This document shows positions 12,411 through 22,809 of a stretch of 64,000 nt of DNA, piece by piece. How positions within the stretch are numbered: the first letter of the stretch is position 1; every line of letters starts with the position of its first letter. The notes under the pieces were generated by a model that saw only the letters and a list, made by a program, of their open reading frames with translations, was not told where the DNA came from and searched no databases. The DNA comes from Takakia lepidozioides (lineage: Eukaryota; Streptophyta; Takakiopsida; Takakiales; Takakiaceae): positions 58,013,053 through 58,077,052 of the forward strand of contig CM060732.1 of NCBI GenBank assembly GCA_030704615.1, in the 5' to 3' direction. A program made the position numbers and the translations under genes.

Positions 12411-13434
12411 CCACATCGACAATGACTCTTTGTCCTTCCAGCAACATCTTCGTTCAGCGCGGGATCTCATTCCAACACCAACACGGGCTTGTCTGCCACC
12501 CTTTGAACAGTTGGTCACTCAAGGTCTGGAGCATTTACAGGATACGATCATGGAACGCGTGCACCGACACTCATTTGCCAGCATGCTTTCCGACGCTTCT
12601 TCAGATGCACATCGGGCCAGACTTCTCTCGTGCACAAGGCCCGGAGCAGGCGCGTGGCTTACGGTACAACCAACCATTGCACCCTTCCGTATGTCTTCTG
12701 CTGTATTTACCACCTCCCTACGAGTTCGACTCGGTCTTCCGCATCCCTCTGTGTTAGGACTACAACAGTGCGTTTGTCACCATCCTCTCGATTCACTCGG
12801 CGTATATCTTCTTCGTTGCCCCTGCGGTGGAGAACGCACTGCGACCCATGACGTCGTCCGGGATGCAGCAGTTGCGGTTGCTTGTGATGCTGGGATACAT
12901 GTCATTCGAGAGCAGGTGCACATACCCCCATCGACCCACAATCACCATTCCACTCGACGACGGGTTTTCATTGTTCTCTCACAGGAGGGACTACGTACAC
13001 TGGCGGACGTTGTTATCGCTGATCCTACTAGGTCGGATCTCCTGCCCCGCACAGCCTCATCACAAGGAGTTGCCGCTTCAGTAGCTGCGCAGGGAAAGGA
13101 GCATGACTATCGGGCACGTCATTCCACAGACATATTCCTTCCTTTGGCAGTCGAGATCTTGGGTTGTTTGCATCATCAGTTCAATGAGTTCATTTGCACA
13201 TGTGCCCATCGTGCAGCAGAAAACAAAAGCCTTGGAAGCCCATACGCCTCTGTTCTTGTAGCTTTCTTTAGACAACGAGTTTCTGTTGCTTTGCAAAAGG
13301 CTCAAGCTCAATCTATTTTACGTCGGGCAGAGGTTGCTGAGGCGGCTTCATCTCGCCACCCCGCACTCTCTGATCCACCCTCTTTCCTGTTGTCTGACCT
13401 TCTTCAGGCTGTAGGTGATACTAGAATAGTTTGA
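12343..13434 (+). pseudogene. LINE C-terminal CCHC and restriction-like endonuclease
   Basis: After a thumb-like helical region, the segment LRVRLGLPHPSVLGLQQ leads into a Cys-His cluster (C-x-C, GVYLLRCPCGGER, then HDVVRDA) at about 12720-12860. This is the knuckle that precedes the nuclease in R2-type proteins. The nuclease part shows an acidic LADVVIADPT strand (about 13000), then GKEHDYRARH and FLPLAVEILG. The family pattern is Asp...Asp...Lys-x-x-x-Tyr followed by F-x-PLA-x-E-x-LG. The piece of 363 codons is open to its natural stop at 13434. Confidence 0.7.
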
Positions 13435-14509
13435 TTTCTTTCATTGTGTTAATATATCTAGTTCTACGAGCTTTGGTTGTTTCCTCTTGGGGACAGTTAC
13501 ACCCATTTGTACAGTCACCCCACTTGGGTCTTTTTATAAAGCTATGCAGGATTTTCTTTCTTCCTTGCATAGATAAGAAGTCATAAATAGTTGTTACATT
13601 ATCATAAAATATAGGAAGCCGGATTTTGTTGTAGTACAACAAGCCGCAAACTTAAGGAGATGCAATAGCTACAACCATTATATTCGATCTTCAAGAAGTT
13701 CATAGAAATGAGAGAGACTAGGTGGAACAATTGAGAAAATCAGCAAACGACATATTTCTATAGATAATATGTGTGGATTCCACATGGAGATGCGTATCTG
13801 TATGAAATGGTGGAATAGTATAGTATCCACGACTGACGCCTATGACTTCAGATGCTGCAATCTAGGTACAACACATGGTCGTTCAAAACATAGCTACGTT
13901 ATGTCTTTGTGTTGTGGCACGTGTTCTATTTCAAAGGAGGTGGATCAATCATATATATGACTGTAATTGATGCTATGTAAGGTAGTTGCAACCTATGGTG
14001 GACCACTTATTTATTTATTTATTTGGGAATGAAACACACCATGAGCAGCAAGATATAGAATTTTTTTTAATAAAATAAAATGGGCTGTTGGATGTGCCCA
14101 GTTGAATTGATTTAAAATGTCCATTTTCTATAGAGTTGACAATGTAGAATCATTATGAGCGGCGGTTTGAATCGCCAAATGGATGAATGTACATAAGTTT
14201 TCTTACAACCTTCCTTCCATAACCCAAAACATATATCTGAAAATCCATTGGACTTTGGTCCCCACTTCATTTTTGTAAACATAACATGTTTGGTAAATAA
14301 AGTTTACTTATTAAAATGAATTACAATCATAAGGGGACTTTGTGGAATCAGCTTACATAATTGTTTTCTGTAATAATTTTCAATGAATGTTCTCATTTTA
14401 CATTTTTCATTGTTTAAATGCACATTTGATTATTTTTTTTTCTGAATTAGGATATGAATCATGTATTTAAAAATTCCAAAATAACTCTTTAAATGGACGG
14501 AAAAAAAAC

Positions 14510-14546
<37 letters not shown>

Positions 14547-15009
14547 TTAAGCTAGCTGCCGTTTGTTTCTTTGGTTATGAAACTTGAAATAGGGGAAATA
14601 TATATAGTCGAGCCTCCGTAGCATAATAGTTCAGTCCCTTTTTACTATTAGCATTGTCATATCTATAAAAATTATAATTTACACCTACTCGAGGTCCGCA
14701 AAAACATTGTTGTGAGAGCATTTTTGGTCCACTGTAGACTGCAACTACCTTGTGGATACAACTGATTGACTTTGTTTTCGATGGCCACGTGTTTTCCATG
14801 CATTTGTAATACCTGTCAAATTTTGGATGATGTTTTAGATTCATACATATGACTGAAGCTCACCCTATTCGGATACAAGGCGTGGACCACTGATTTGATG
14901 GCCACGTGGTCTTTCCTCGGATGCCACGTGCTCGACCCTAACCAAAATAAGAAAGATATTTCAAAGTCCTATATATATATACGACTGTTGATGACAGTAC
15001 TATGTCGAC
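13435..15009. other. AT-rich intergenic DNA
   Basis: No gene is supported. It contains a 34-base A homopolymer (14511-14544) and TTTA/TTAT-rich tracts around 14010. The short frames at 13769 and 14575 lack any recognisable feature. Confidence 0.6.
14511..14544 (+). repeat. Poly(A) homopolymer, 34 bases
   Basis: An uninterrupted run of A, preceded by a shorter A-run (about 14501-14508) and CC. It may be the tail of a retroposon whose body is not recognisable, or simple expansion. Its exact length is unsafe in any assembly. Confidence 0.8.
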
Positions 15010-15190
15010 CGGCATGTAGCCCAGTGGTAATGGGCACATACCACGTTGGATGTGGTTGTGGGTTTCAAACCGCGGTCTAGTGTGTCATGAAGGTGTCCAC
15101 CTTTCAGCTGGAAGGCAGTAGCCTTTGTACTCAAGTGACACCATAAGTTACCCTCCCTTGGGGAGGCCTACTTTCTTTCTTTATGTGCAT
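15010..15190 (+). mobile_element. tRNA-derived SINE, copy 1
   Basis: The head resembles a tRNA gene promoter. A-box-like TAGCCCAGTGG lies at 15017-15027 and B-box-like GGTTTCAAACC at 15061-15071, 33 bases apart, as in RNA polymerase III genes. The body continues with GTGTCATGAAGGTGTCCACC and ends with GACACCATAAGTTACCC and a TTTCTTTC-rich tail. Three other copies in the window share head, body and tail. The head does not fold as a complete tRNA, so it is not called one. Confidence 0.7.
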
Positions 15191-15240
15191 GTGGTGTGCC
15201 CGTCGTACTTTCTTTCTTTATATGCATGTGGTGTGCCGAT
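15169..15240. repeat. 37-bp tandem duplication in the SINE tail
   Basis: Two copies, starting at 15169 and 15206, of a unit that begins TACTTTCTTTCTTTAT and ends TGCATGTGGTGTGCC. They differ at about one position, with a partial third copy near 15258. Confidence 0.75.
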
Positions 15241-15929
15241 CAACACACGGTTGAATATTATATGTGCATGTGGTGTTGGTGCGTGATGTCATGTGGCCAA
15301 TGAAAAGCCGGTTGATACTTAAGTTATACATGTGACTTCCCATCAAACTTGAGGGGACACATGTAGTCATGATCATCATAGTGATTGGATGTATGTATGT
15401 TACTTGTCGAATGACAAATGGATATGCAAAATGTTTGTATGTCGACTTCGAAACTCTAGTTGTAGTCATGGACATGACTCCGACATAGGTCAAATGTATC
15501 AAGCGTCGAATGTGAATTTTTGGTGTTGTGTACTTCCTATGGTTTAAAAAAAAACTGTTTAGGAGCAGTATGGATGTATTTCTTTCAATCTACTCAATGC
15601 AAAAAATTCCCGTTCTCCTGGATAACTACATTTCTAATGCTCTAAACTTGTGATTCTTCTCCGGCCTATCCAAACAACAGCTCAAACGCCCAAACAACGA
15701 CTCAATTTGATGAATTAAATTATTTATAATGCCAGCCCGTTTGATATACTCCAATCCGATGTATTAAATTACTCCAAACATTATCCATTCATAACTGGAC
15801 ATGTTTAGACAGATAGTCATTAACATTTTTATTTTTATTTTAATTTTTTAATTTTTAGGTGAACAGGGGACGGCGGCCCTGCTAGGAACTTTATTAGACA
15901 CAATAATAATAATATTTGACGCCTCCCGA

Positions 15930-16082
15930 AAAAAAGCGTAAATTATGGTGTCTCTTCAATCCGAAGGGTCACTGCCTTCCGCTAGGAAGGTCGACACCTT
16001 TGTGACACCAAAGGTGGATTGAACCCACAACCACTTCCGAGGTGGTATGTGCCCATTACCGTTGGGCTACAATTTGGTTGTC
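15930..16082 (-). mobile_element. tRNA-derived SINE, copy 2
   Basis: Minus-strand copy. The A-box-like TAGCCCAACGG is the complement of 16059-16069 and the B-box-like GGGTTCAATCC is the complement of 16016-16026, almost the canonical B box. The body reads GGTGTCACAAAGGTGTCGAC and the 3' end GACACCATAATTTACGC, followed by a T-rich stretch. This is the best preserved promoter of the four copies. Confidence 0.75.
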
Positions 16083-16092
16083 AATTGAAGTG

Positions 16093-16240
16093 TAAAGTAT
16101 GGTGTTTCTTCATTCCGAAGGGCTAATGCCTTTCAACAAGAAGGTGAACATTTTTGTGACACGAATCGGAGCGTTGAACCCACAACCACTTCCGAGGTTG
16201 GATGTGTCCATTATCATTCGGCTACAACTTGGTTGTCTAG
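16093..16240 (-). mobile_element. tRNA-derived SINE, copy 3
   Basis: Head-to-tail with copy 2 on the same strand. The B-box region is the complement of 16171-16181 (GGGTTCAACGC) and the A-box region the complement of 16214-16224 (TAGCCGAATGA). It is more diverged than copy 2 but colinear with it over its whole length. Confidence 0.7.
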
Positions 16241-16872
16241 ATGTATATTTAGTATCTATCATAGAGTTTGTTGATATTTATAATACTAGGGCTACGCGTT
16301 TCTCCGCACTACCTATTAGTGAGGACTTCCCATAACAACGTTTTTTCTTATTGTACAAAAATATTTTCTATGCAAAAAAATTAGGAAAAATATAAAAATA
16401 TATCATATGTATATGATCTGATGGTACTTTCGTCAGATGTAGGCGATGTGGGCTCCTCTAGCAGGTCCGTGTCCAATCCTTCCCACCTTGGCTTATTACA
16501 GATTCATTATTAAATACTTTAGAATGCGATATCAGATAATGATGAGTAATGGAGGTGATGAGGTGGAAGGTTTGATTTTGATAGGTGGTAATATCATCCA
16601 TGGCCTCTATGGTTTGTGTCACCCCCCTTTAGTGAGTAACTAGTTCTTTTAGTCCATTTTAAACCTAGCCAAAATTGGATTTAGTCAAAGTTTGAGACCA
16701 GGTGTGAGTTATACAAAGTGGAATTACACTTCCCGCCGTATAACCCAGTGTATCCATAAGTGGAGTTACACTCTCCACTCTGTAATTCTGACTGGAGTTT
16801 ACACACACTCTCTCTAACCCACTGTCACCTAGATTGAAATTACGTTCTCTTTGGTTCCATGTCACCCTCATG
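16241..16872. other. Intergenic DNA and half of an inverted-repeat element
   Basis: About 16680-16872 is, on the minus strand, related to the inside of the inverted-repeat element at 50600-50962. Shared features are GTGACATGGAACC near the Gypsy border and spaced copies of GTAACTCCACTT. The other half of this copy appears to be 21140-21234. Between 16241 and 16680 nothing is recognised. Confidence 0.45.
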
Positions 16873-17591
16873 TGTTGCGGCCCTTCGCCTTGAGGGCAGG
16901 GGGTCGGGACACAAGAGGGGCTGCCCCTGTGGTGGGGGCAGTGGCAACAATAGGTACGGGGGCTGAAGCACCCTTGAGTGCCCAAGGCGCTCAAGGAGGC
17001 GGAGGCGCTCACTAGGTGGAGCCCCGCACACCGGGTTGCGGTGGGAGTGGGTCCACGACGGGAGGTGGTAGCTTAGTGGGTCTTAGTGGGGGTGGCATAG
17101 GACTCACCATGGGGTGGAGACCTTGTGGTGGGAGTCATGGGGAGTCTTGGGACTCATCACGGTCCAATGGGGCCGTGGTGGGTGGGCCAAGACTCATTGC
17201 GACTCAACACCGGGAATGGGGGTCTCCGTGGTGGTTCGCCATAAAGGATGGTGTTGTTTGTGGAACCCCCGTGGACAGTCACAGAAGTATATATAGGGAG
17301 TAGTAACCCCGAGAACGGTGCAAGCCCGTTGGTGACCAAAAACTAGTGAATGAGCGAGCGAGCCGGAAAGCGACCAAGGAGTGGGGAGCTATTCCGGACT
17401 GCTACCAAAGGGAATTTTCCACTAGGCCCAAGTTGGTGGAGGGTCTGTTGGAAGAGCAAAGGGGACCGTTATGCCCCGGTGGGCAGCCGAAGCTCCGAGT
17501 TGGCCCGGCGGCCAGTTGGGGAGTTAGGCACGCGCATCAAAGCGAGTAACTATGACTTGAAGGGGAGCTTACCGAAGTGAGGTGCGCGACA
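16873..17591 (+). repeat. 5' LTR of element A (copy X)
   Basis: Starts TGTTGCGG and ends GCGCGACA. It contains a TATATATA promoter box near 17290 and the stem-loop sequence common to this family's LTRs (here with one change). The closest partner is the LTR at 21235-21919. Confidence 0.85.
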
Positions 17592-17593
17592 CT

Positions 17594-17605
17594 TGGTATC
17601 AGAGC
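17594..17605 (+). promoter_or_regulatory. Primer-binding site, initiator tRNA-Met
   Basis: TGGTATCAGAGC lies two bases behind the LTR end. This is the usual complement of the 3' end of plant initiator tRNA-Met and starts minus-strand synthesis. Confidence 0.85.
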
Positions 17606-17646
17606 TTAGAGTTCAGTACGCGATCGTCCTTGAGATCGGCCTCATC

Positions 17647-18945
17647 ACGGGGTCGGGCAAGCCAAAGCGAAAGCGGAACGGCCCGAAAGATGATGATCCT
17701 GGTGAGCCTGATGGGGGCGACGTGTCACTGAAGCGGCAATTTGAGGAGGCGATTCATGCTTTTGAAAGCGAGGCCACTCAAGAACGGGAGGAATCTGGGG
17801 AGTCGGAGCCCGAAGACTCGTCGGAGGCTCTGGCAGACCAACAGATGCCTCCCATGCCAGCAGCCTTTTGGGAAGGGTTATTGGCGCAGTTTGGCGGGTC
17901 ATTGAAAGATGTGTTGAAGGCGGCTAATGCCACTTCCACTTAGGCAAATTAAGATGAAGCCTAAGGAACCCGGCACCTTCGAGGGCGTCCAAAATCGGAA
18001 GGTACTCAACACCTGGCTCTTGGAGCTAGAGCAGTACTTCCGGGCGGCCAAGTTGAGTGACGAGGATCGGGTGGAAGTGGCTCCCACCTATTTGAGGGGC
18101 TATGCTCAAAAATGGTGGCAGAAACGCCTTCACGACCGAGGTCCAAACCCGGAAACCTTGAGCTGGAGTGGGTTCAAGGAACTTTTGAACAGACAGTTTG
18201 TGCCCTCAACGCGTCTTGGCTCGCCCGGGTCAAGATGAGGAATTTGAAGCACGATGACATTCGGGGATATGTTCAGGCTTTCAATGTGTTGTTGCTCGAA
18301 GTCGCTGACATGGCAGAACCAGCAATGGTCTTCAACTTTGTGGCGGGATTGGCCCCGTGGGCCAGGCAGAAGTTGGAGGAGAAGCCACCTAAGACTTTGA
18401 ACGAGGCAATTGAAAGGGCTGAATGTTTCTCGGATGTCCCTAGGGGCGAAAGACAAGGCCGTACGGAGCTGAACCACAAGAAGACCCGGCGAAAGGGTGA
18501 CTCCTTCCGACCAGAAAAGAAGTGGGATAGGCCACGCGGCGACAATGGCACATGGAAATCGAAGGGAATGCCTTCACACGTCAAGGCGGCACCCGGTGCT
18601 CCGAAAGGAAAATCAGGTGCGGTGGCTTATGACGGACAGAAGGCGACCTTCGATGGAGTGTGCTTTAATTGCGGGGAGCCCGGGCACATGGCCAGGAAGT
18701 GCACAAAACCCCGACAATTGAACATGACTCGGGCGGCCACGGAGCTGTCCAAAGATTCCATTAGCTGCTTGGTGGAGGTGGTGGTCGCCAAGACTTGCAA
18801 GGTAGGCAACTACTCTTGTGAGTTGTATCAGGAAACTAGCGCCTTGCGTAAAGGGAGTCAGTTAATGTTTGTGAGTGGGGGTTGCCTTGTAGTGCGGGCT
18901 AACGCGGAAGCTACGTGCTTCCGTTCACGTACTATAATCGTGTAG
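17647..18945 (+). pseudogene. Gypsy gag of element A, broken
   Basis: Capsid-type Gag of a chromovirus, ending in a CCHC knuckle (CFNCGEPGHMARKC, about 18661-18702). The start codon is ACG (17647) where sister copies have ATG. A TAG and a 2-bp loss at 17941-17955 break the frame before the KPKEPGTFEGV segment, and another shift near 18200 separates the two capsid pieces. The frame runs through the knuckle into LYQETSALRKGSQLMF and then leaves the family at the 18878 junction. About 20 residues after that point are translated 3' UTR. Confidence 0.85.
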
Positions 18946-19425
18946 CCTCGACGAAGTCGTAGTGCGGCTTCGACGTGTTCCCGTACCTCAGGCCAGCATT
19001 CCAAGGCAGACCCAATTGTAATGATTGGGGCGCACGGTTGGTTCAAGGTTATCTTCCTAGTCAAAGAGGGTTCCAGGTGAACCCTTGCTCAAGGTGATGC
19101 CAAAAGCGACATCATGAGCGGTCGCAAGCAATGTTGTTGAAGTAAGGCGATTCGATCCTCGGGGAGGATCGTTCCTTGGCCTTCAAGTAGGCCAAGAAGA
19201 GTGCACTGGGAGGAGCTGGAGAGGCTCCACCCTTGGCCGGGACTTGGAGGAAGTCGGCCGAACTAGCTAGTGGAGAGTAGAGTCAAGTGTGGGGTTTGGT
19301 TCTTTGCCATGGGACGCCATGGTACGGAAACAAACTCCTTGATGTGGGACGCCACAACTTGGATGTTCGTTTCTACAAAATGGACAAGTCGATGAGGACA
19401 TCGACTCCCTGTTGGCAAGGGTGTG
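18882..19425 (+). other. 3' untranslated region of element A (from copy Y)
   Basis: This non-coding stretch matches the 3' UTRs of the other Gypsy copies (for example the complement of 39798-40345). It ends with a short purine tract, AAGGGTGTG, before the LTR. It belongs to the same parental copy as the LTR at 19426. Confidence 0.75.
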
Positions 19426-20149
19426 TGTCGCGCCCCCTTGCCTTGAGAGCAGGGGGGTCGGGACACATGAGGGGCTGCCCCTGTGGTGGGGGGAGCGGCA
19501 GCGATAGGTATGGGGGGTTGAAGCACCCTTGAGTGCCCAAGGCACTCAAGGAGGCGGAGGCGCTCACTAGGTGGAGCCCCCACACCGGGTTGCGGTGGGG
19601 GTGGCTCCACAAGGGGTGGTGGTAGCTTAGAGGGACTTAGTGGGGTGGCATAGGACTCACCATGGGGCGGAGACCTCATGGTGGGAGTCGTGGGGAGTCT
19701 TGGGACTCATCACGGTCCATAGGGGCCGTGGTGAGTGGGCCAAGACTCACTGCGACTCATCACCGGGAGTCGAGGGTTTTCGTGGTGGTTCGCCATAAAA
19801 TGGCATGGCTGGTTGTGAAGCCCCCGCGGACAGCTACAGAAGTATATATAGGGAGTAGTAACCCTGAGAACGGTGCAAGCCCGTTGGTGACCAAAAACTA
19901 GTGAGTAAGCGAGCGAGCCGGAAAGTGACCAAAGAGTGGGGAGCTGTTCCGGACTGCCATCTACCAAAGGGAATTCCACTAGGCCCAAATAGGTGGAGGG
20001 TTTAGTGGGGGAGCGAAGGGGGACCGTTATGTCCCGGTGAGCAGCCGAAGCTCCAAGTTGGCCCGGCGGCCAGGTTGGGAGTCAGGCGCACGCATCAAAC
20101 CGAGTAACTATGACTTGAAGGGGAGTTTACCGAAGTGAGGTGCGCAACA
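19426..20149 (+). repeat. 3' LTR of element A (copy Y)
   Basis: Starts TGTCGCGCCCCC and ends GCGCAACA. It shares the subfamily positions of the LTR at 31355-32096, including GAGAGCAGGGGGGTCGG and CTCCACAAGGGGTGG. It is followed by CTATG, which pairs, with one mismatch, with the CTGTG that precedes the 5' LTR of copy Y when read on the minus strand at 32097-32101. Confidence 0.85.
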
Positions 20150-21130
20150 CTATGGCAGCCAACCTTCAAGGCCCAAACCCTGCCTGCCTGATGTGCAACT
20201 ATGGTTACAATGAAACTATGGAGCATGTTTTGCTCACATGCCAACTTCCTGCTAGGATTTGGACTATAGTGGCAGGCTTCTATTCCCATTGGCAGGCCCT
20301 CCCACCCCTATCAGCTCCTCTCATGTTGCTTAATTTACATAGAAGCGCTGCTTGGAACAGATGCCCGATCTGGGTCTGTTTTAGAGCACATACGCTATGG
20401 GCAACATGGAAGGCCAGATGTGTTTTGATCTTTGAGGGAAAACGCCCCAGCATCAGACTGATCCTCTGCAAAATTTATTCAGATCTAATGACTGAGAGGT
20501 GTAAGGCTTGGGTGTCCTTGCAAACAGCCATCAGCAGGTGCAGTGAAGGCAGGAGCCAGCAGCTGCTTGCGGATTTCGACACCACCTGGGCCAAAGACGA
20601 CATCCTCTGCTCCAGAATCGATGACTCTCGAATTACATGGCACGACCTCATCCCCGTTTCTTGGCAAGTCACCGGCTGAATCGGACGCACCAGACATCAA
20701 TTGGAAGCACAGCAAGACCCACAGTTCTAAATCTAAAGTGCATCTAGATTTTGGTCGTTGATAGTCTCTTTGTTTTCATGACATGTTATACTGTTAACCT
20801 TCCCCTAGGATTGGTAGCATACTACAGCCCTCTACCCCTTCTTTTGGTTCCTTTCAAGACTTGGGGCTCCTTCATCATCCTGGAGCTCCTTCTTTTGGCT
20901 CATCTCAAGACTTTGGGCTTTTTCATCATCATCACTCAGGCACCATAATTTAGCCACGATCTGGCTTGTTCATGCTGTTCCCCCCCGTTCCTATCAGTGC
21001 TGGGTGTTCCCAATGTGATACGCCTTTATGGCCTCCCTGGAGGTTATTTTTTCCTCCGCTCTCTTGTTTTCCCCTCTTTTCAATAAACTTGGCCAAGGCC
21101 TCTGTCCCCTGTTCATAAATAATGGAGAAT
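20150..21130 (+). pseudogene. 3' end of an L1-type LINE ORF2 (inverted fragment)
   Basis: The open frame to 20679 carries a zinc-binding cluster typical of the C-terminus of plant L1 ORF2: CLMC, then ETMEH, then LLTC, followed by W-rich segments. The frame has no start of its own; its apparent start lies inside the LTR. The upstream residues of the same protein are found on the minus strand at 32097-32180 (ending LLWKIANKILPV). With the duplicated 5 bp taken once, the two join in frame. The rest (20680-21130) is 3' UTR-like with AATAAA-like motifs. The piece has been turned around by the inversion. Confidence 0.75.
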
Positions 21131-21139
21131 GTTAATAAT

Positions 21140-21234
21140 AATGCATGAAGTTAATGCATGTGTAATGTCTGACAAGACGGTAGGCTGGTCTCCGGCATAT
21201 TGAATTTTTATCACCCTTCCTTGAGAGTGACAGG
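21140..21234. repeat. Second half of the split inverted-repeat element
   Basis: The complement reads CCTGTCACTCTCAAGG and later ACACATGCATTAACTT and CATTATTATTAACATTCTCC. It runs parallel to the inner and terminal sequence of the element at 50600-50962. It should have adjoined 16872 before Gypsy copy X inserted and the inversion took place. Confidence 0.5.
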
Positions 21235-21919
21235 TGTCGCGCACCTCACTTCAGTAAGCTCCCCTTCAAGTCATAGTTACTCGCTTTGATGCGCGCACCT
21301 AACTCCCCAACTGGCCGCCGGGCCAACTCGGAGCTTCGGCTGCTCACCGGGGTATAACAGTCCCCCTTTGCTCCTCCAACAGACCCTCCACCAATTTGGG
21401 CCTAGTGGAAAATTCCCTTTGGTAGATGACAGTCCGGAATAGCTCCCCACTCCTTGGTCGCTTTCCGGCTCGCTCACTCACTCACTAGTTTTTGGTCACC
21501 AACGGGCTTGCACCGTTCTCGGGGTTACTACTCCCTATATATACTTTTGTGACTGTCCGTGGGGGTTCCACAAACAACACCATCCTTTTATGGCGAACCA
21601 CCACGAAGACCCTCGATTCCCGGTGATGAGTCGTGATGAGTCCCAAGACTCCCCACGACTCCCACCACAAGGTCTCCGCCCCATGGTGAGTCATATGTCA
21701 CCCCACTAAGACCCACTAAGCTACCACCTCCCGTCGTGGACCCACTCCCATCTCAAACCGGTGTGCGGGGCTCCACCTAGTGAGCGCCTCCGCCTCCTTG
21801 AGTGCCTTGGGCACTCAAGGGTGCTTCAGCCCCCGTACCTATTGTTGTCACTACCCCCACCACAGGGGCAGCCCCTCTTGTGTCCCGGCCCCCTGCCCTC
21901 AAGGCGAAGGCCCGCAACA
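21235..21919 (-). repeat. 3' LTR of copy X (in element B)
   Basis: The complement starts TGTTGCGGGCC and carries GTCCACGACGGGAGG, as does the 5' LTR of element A. It differs from the LTR at the other end of element B. It ends TGTCGC on the plus strand at 21235. Confidence 0.85.
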
Positions 21920-22809
21920 CACACCCCTACCAACGGGGAGTCAATGTCCTCATCGACTTGTTCATTTTGTAGAAACAAACATCCCAGTTGTGGCGTCCCA
22001 CATCAAGGAGTTTGTTTCCGTACCATGGCATCCCATGGCAAATAATCAAACCCCCACTTGACTCTACTCTTCACTAGCTAGTTCGGCCGACTTCCTCCAA
22101 GTCCCGGCCAAGGGTGGAGCCTCTCAAGCTCCACCAAGTGCACTATTCTTGGCCCACTTCAGGGCCAAGGAACAATCCTCCCCGAGGATCGAATCGCCTT
22201 ACTGCAACAGCATTGCTTGCGACCGCTTATGATGCCGTTTTTGGCATCACCTTGAGCAAAGGTTCATCTTGAACCTTTTTTTTTACTAGGAAGATAACCT
22301 TGAACTAACCATGCGCCCCAATCATTACAATTGGGTCCGCCTTGGAATGCTGGCCTGAGGTACGGGAACATGCTGAAGCCGCACTACGACTTCGTCCCGA
22401 TGCTACACGATTATAGTACGTGAACGGAAGCACGTAGCTTCCGCGTTAGCCCGCACTACAAGGCAAACCCCTCGATAGCGCAGTTATAGTACGCGCACGT
22501 GCCAGGTTCGCACTAGCACGTGAACTCCCAAGGAAGGCGCAAGTTTCCTTGCCCCTTGGATGGGAGTCACTCGATTTTGGCACTACGCAAACACACGATT
22601 AACCCAATTTACCTCTTCCACTTTTGTAAGCTAGGATGCATTCTACACATTAGCCAACCATACCATGCATCACCATCCAAACAAAATAGGACGCACAACA
22701 TTTGGAAACCATTTCATTTATAACAAAATTTGTACAAGTTTTGCAATCGGATTCCTGAGCTAGCTAAGCCCGGGCTAAGCATGTATTTCCTCTCCCACGC
22801 TCCAAGGTT
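21920..22809 (-). other. 3' untranslated region of copy X
   Basis: Non-coding sequence between the chromodomain and the LTR, colinear with 33713-34617 and 39798-40650. It contains the site (about 22460) that corresponds to the breakpoint used in element A. Confidence 0.7.

Larger units (their letters stand above)
9994..13434 (+). mobile_element. Degenerate non-LTR retrotransposon with restriction-like endonuclease
   Basis: One disrupted coding unit, read in order: proline-rich N-terminus, C2H2 zinc finger, reverse transcriptase, CCHC cluster, restriction-like nuclease. This is the domain order of the early-branching LINEs (R2/NeSL/HERO type) that cut their target with a PD-(D/E)XK-like nuclease rather than an APE nuclease. 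The frame must change at about 11400, 11640 and 12410, and there is an in-frame TAG at 12317. The copy is therefore dead. The outer limits are uncertain: no clear 3' tail or target-site duplication was found. Common plant LINEs are L1 or RTE type and have neither the N-terminal finger nor this C-terminus. Confidence 0.75.
16873..20149 (+). mobile_element. Chimeric Gypsy element A: LTR, gag, 3' UTR, LTR, no pol
   Basis: Layout: LTR 16873-17591, primer-binding site TGGTATCAGAGC at 17594, broken gag, the first codons of the protease region, then an abrupt junction at 18878-18881 into the 3' untranslated part, then LTR 19426-20149. All of pol is missing. The two LTRs belong to different subfamilies: GTCCACGACGGGAGG near 17050 against CTCCACAAGGGGTGG near 19602. 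Each matches instead one LTR of the composite at 21235-32096. It is thus best read as one junction of an inversion between two Gypsy copies, not a deletion derivative. No matching 5-bp duplication flanks it. Confidence 0.85.

Noticed and set aside
15010-15080. A tRNA gene
   Set aside because: Only the promoter boxes resemble a tRNA; the acceptor and anticodon stems do not form, and the sequence is a repeat with a common body and tail.
19267-19700. Overlapping open frames of 60-140 codons in every LTR (for example 19263-19679, 21761-22061, 39657-39960)
   Set aside because: They occur in several frames and both strands of GC-rich LTR sequence, shift between copies, and have no conserved protein.
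20140-20679. 180-codon frame as an independent gene
   Set aside because: Its start lies in the LTR, and its zinc cluster and Trp pattern are those of an L1 ORF2 end whose upstream residues are found at 32097-32180.
16868-21234. A clean 5-bp target duplication for Gypsy copy X
   Set aside because: The flanks TCATG and (complement) CCTGT do not match. A longer similarity (TGTCAC-CTCA) on both sides comes from the split inverted-repeat element, so no duplication is claimed.
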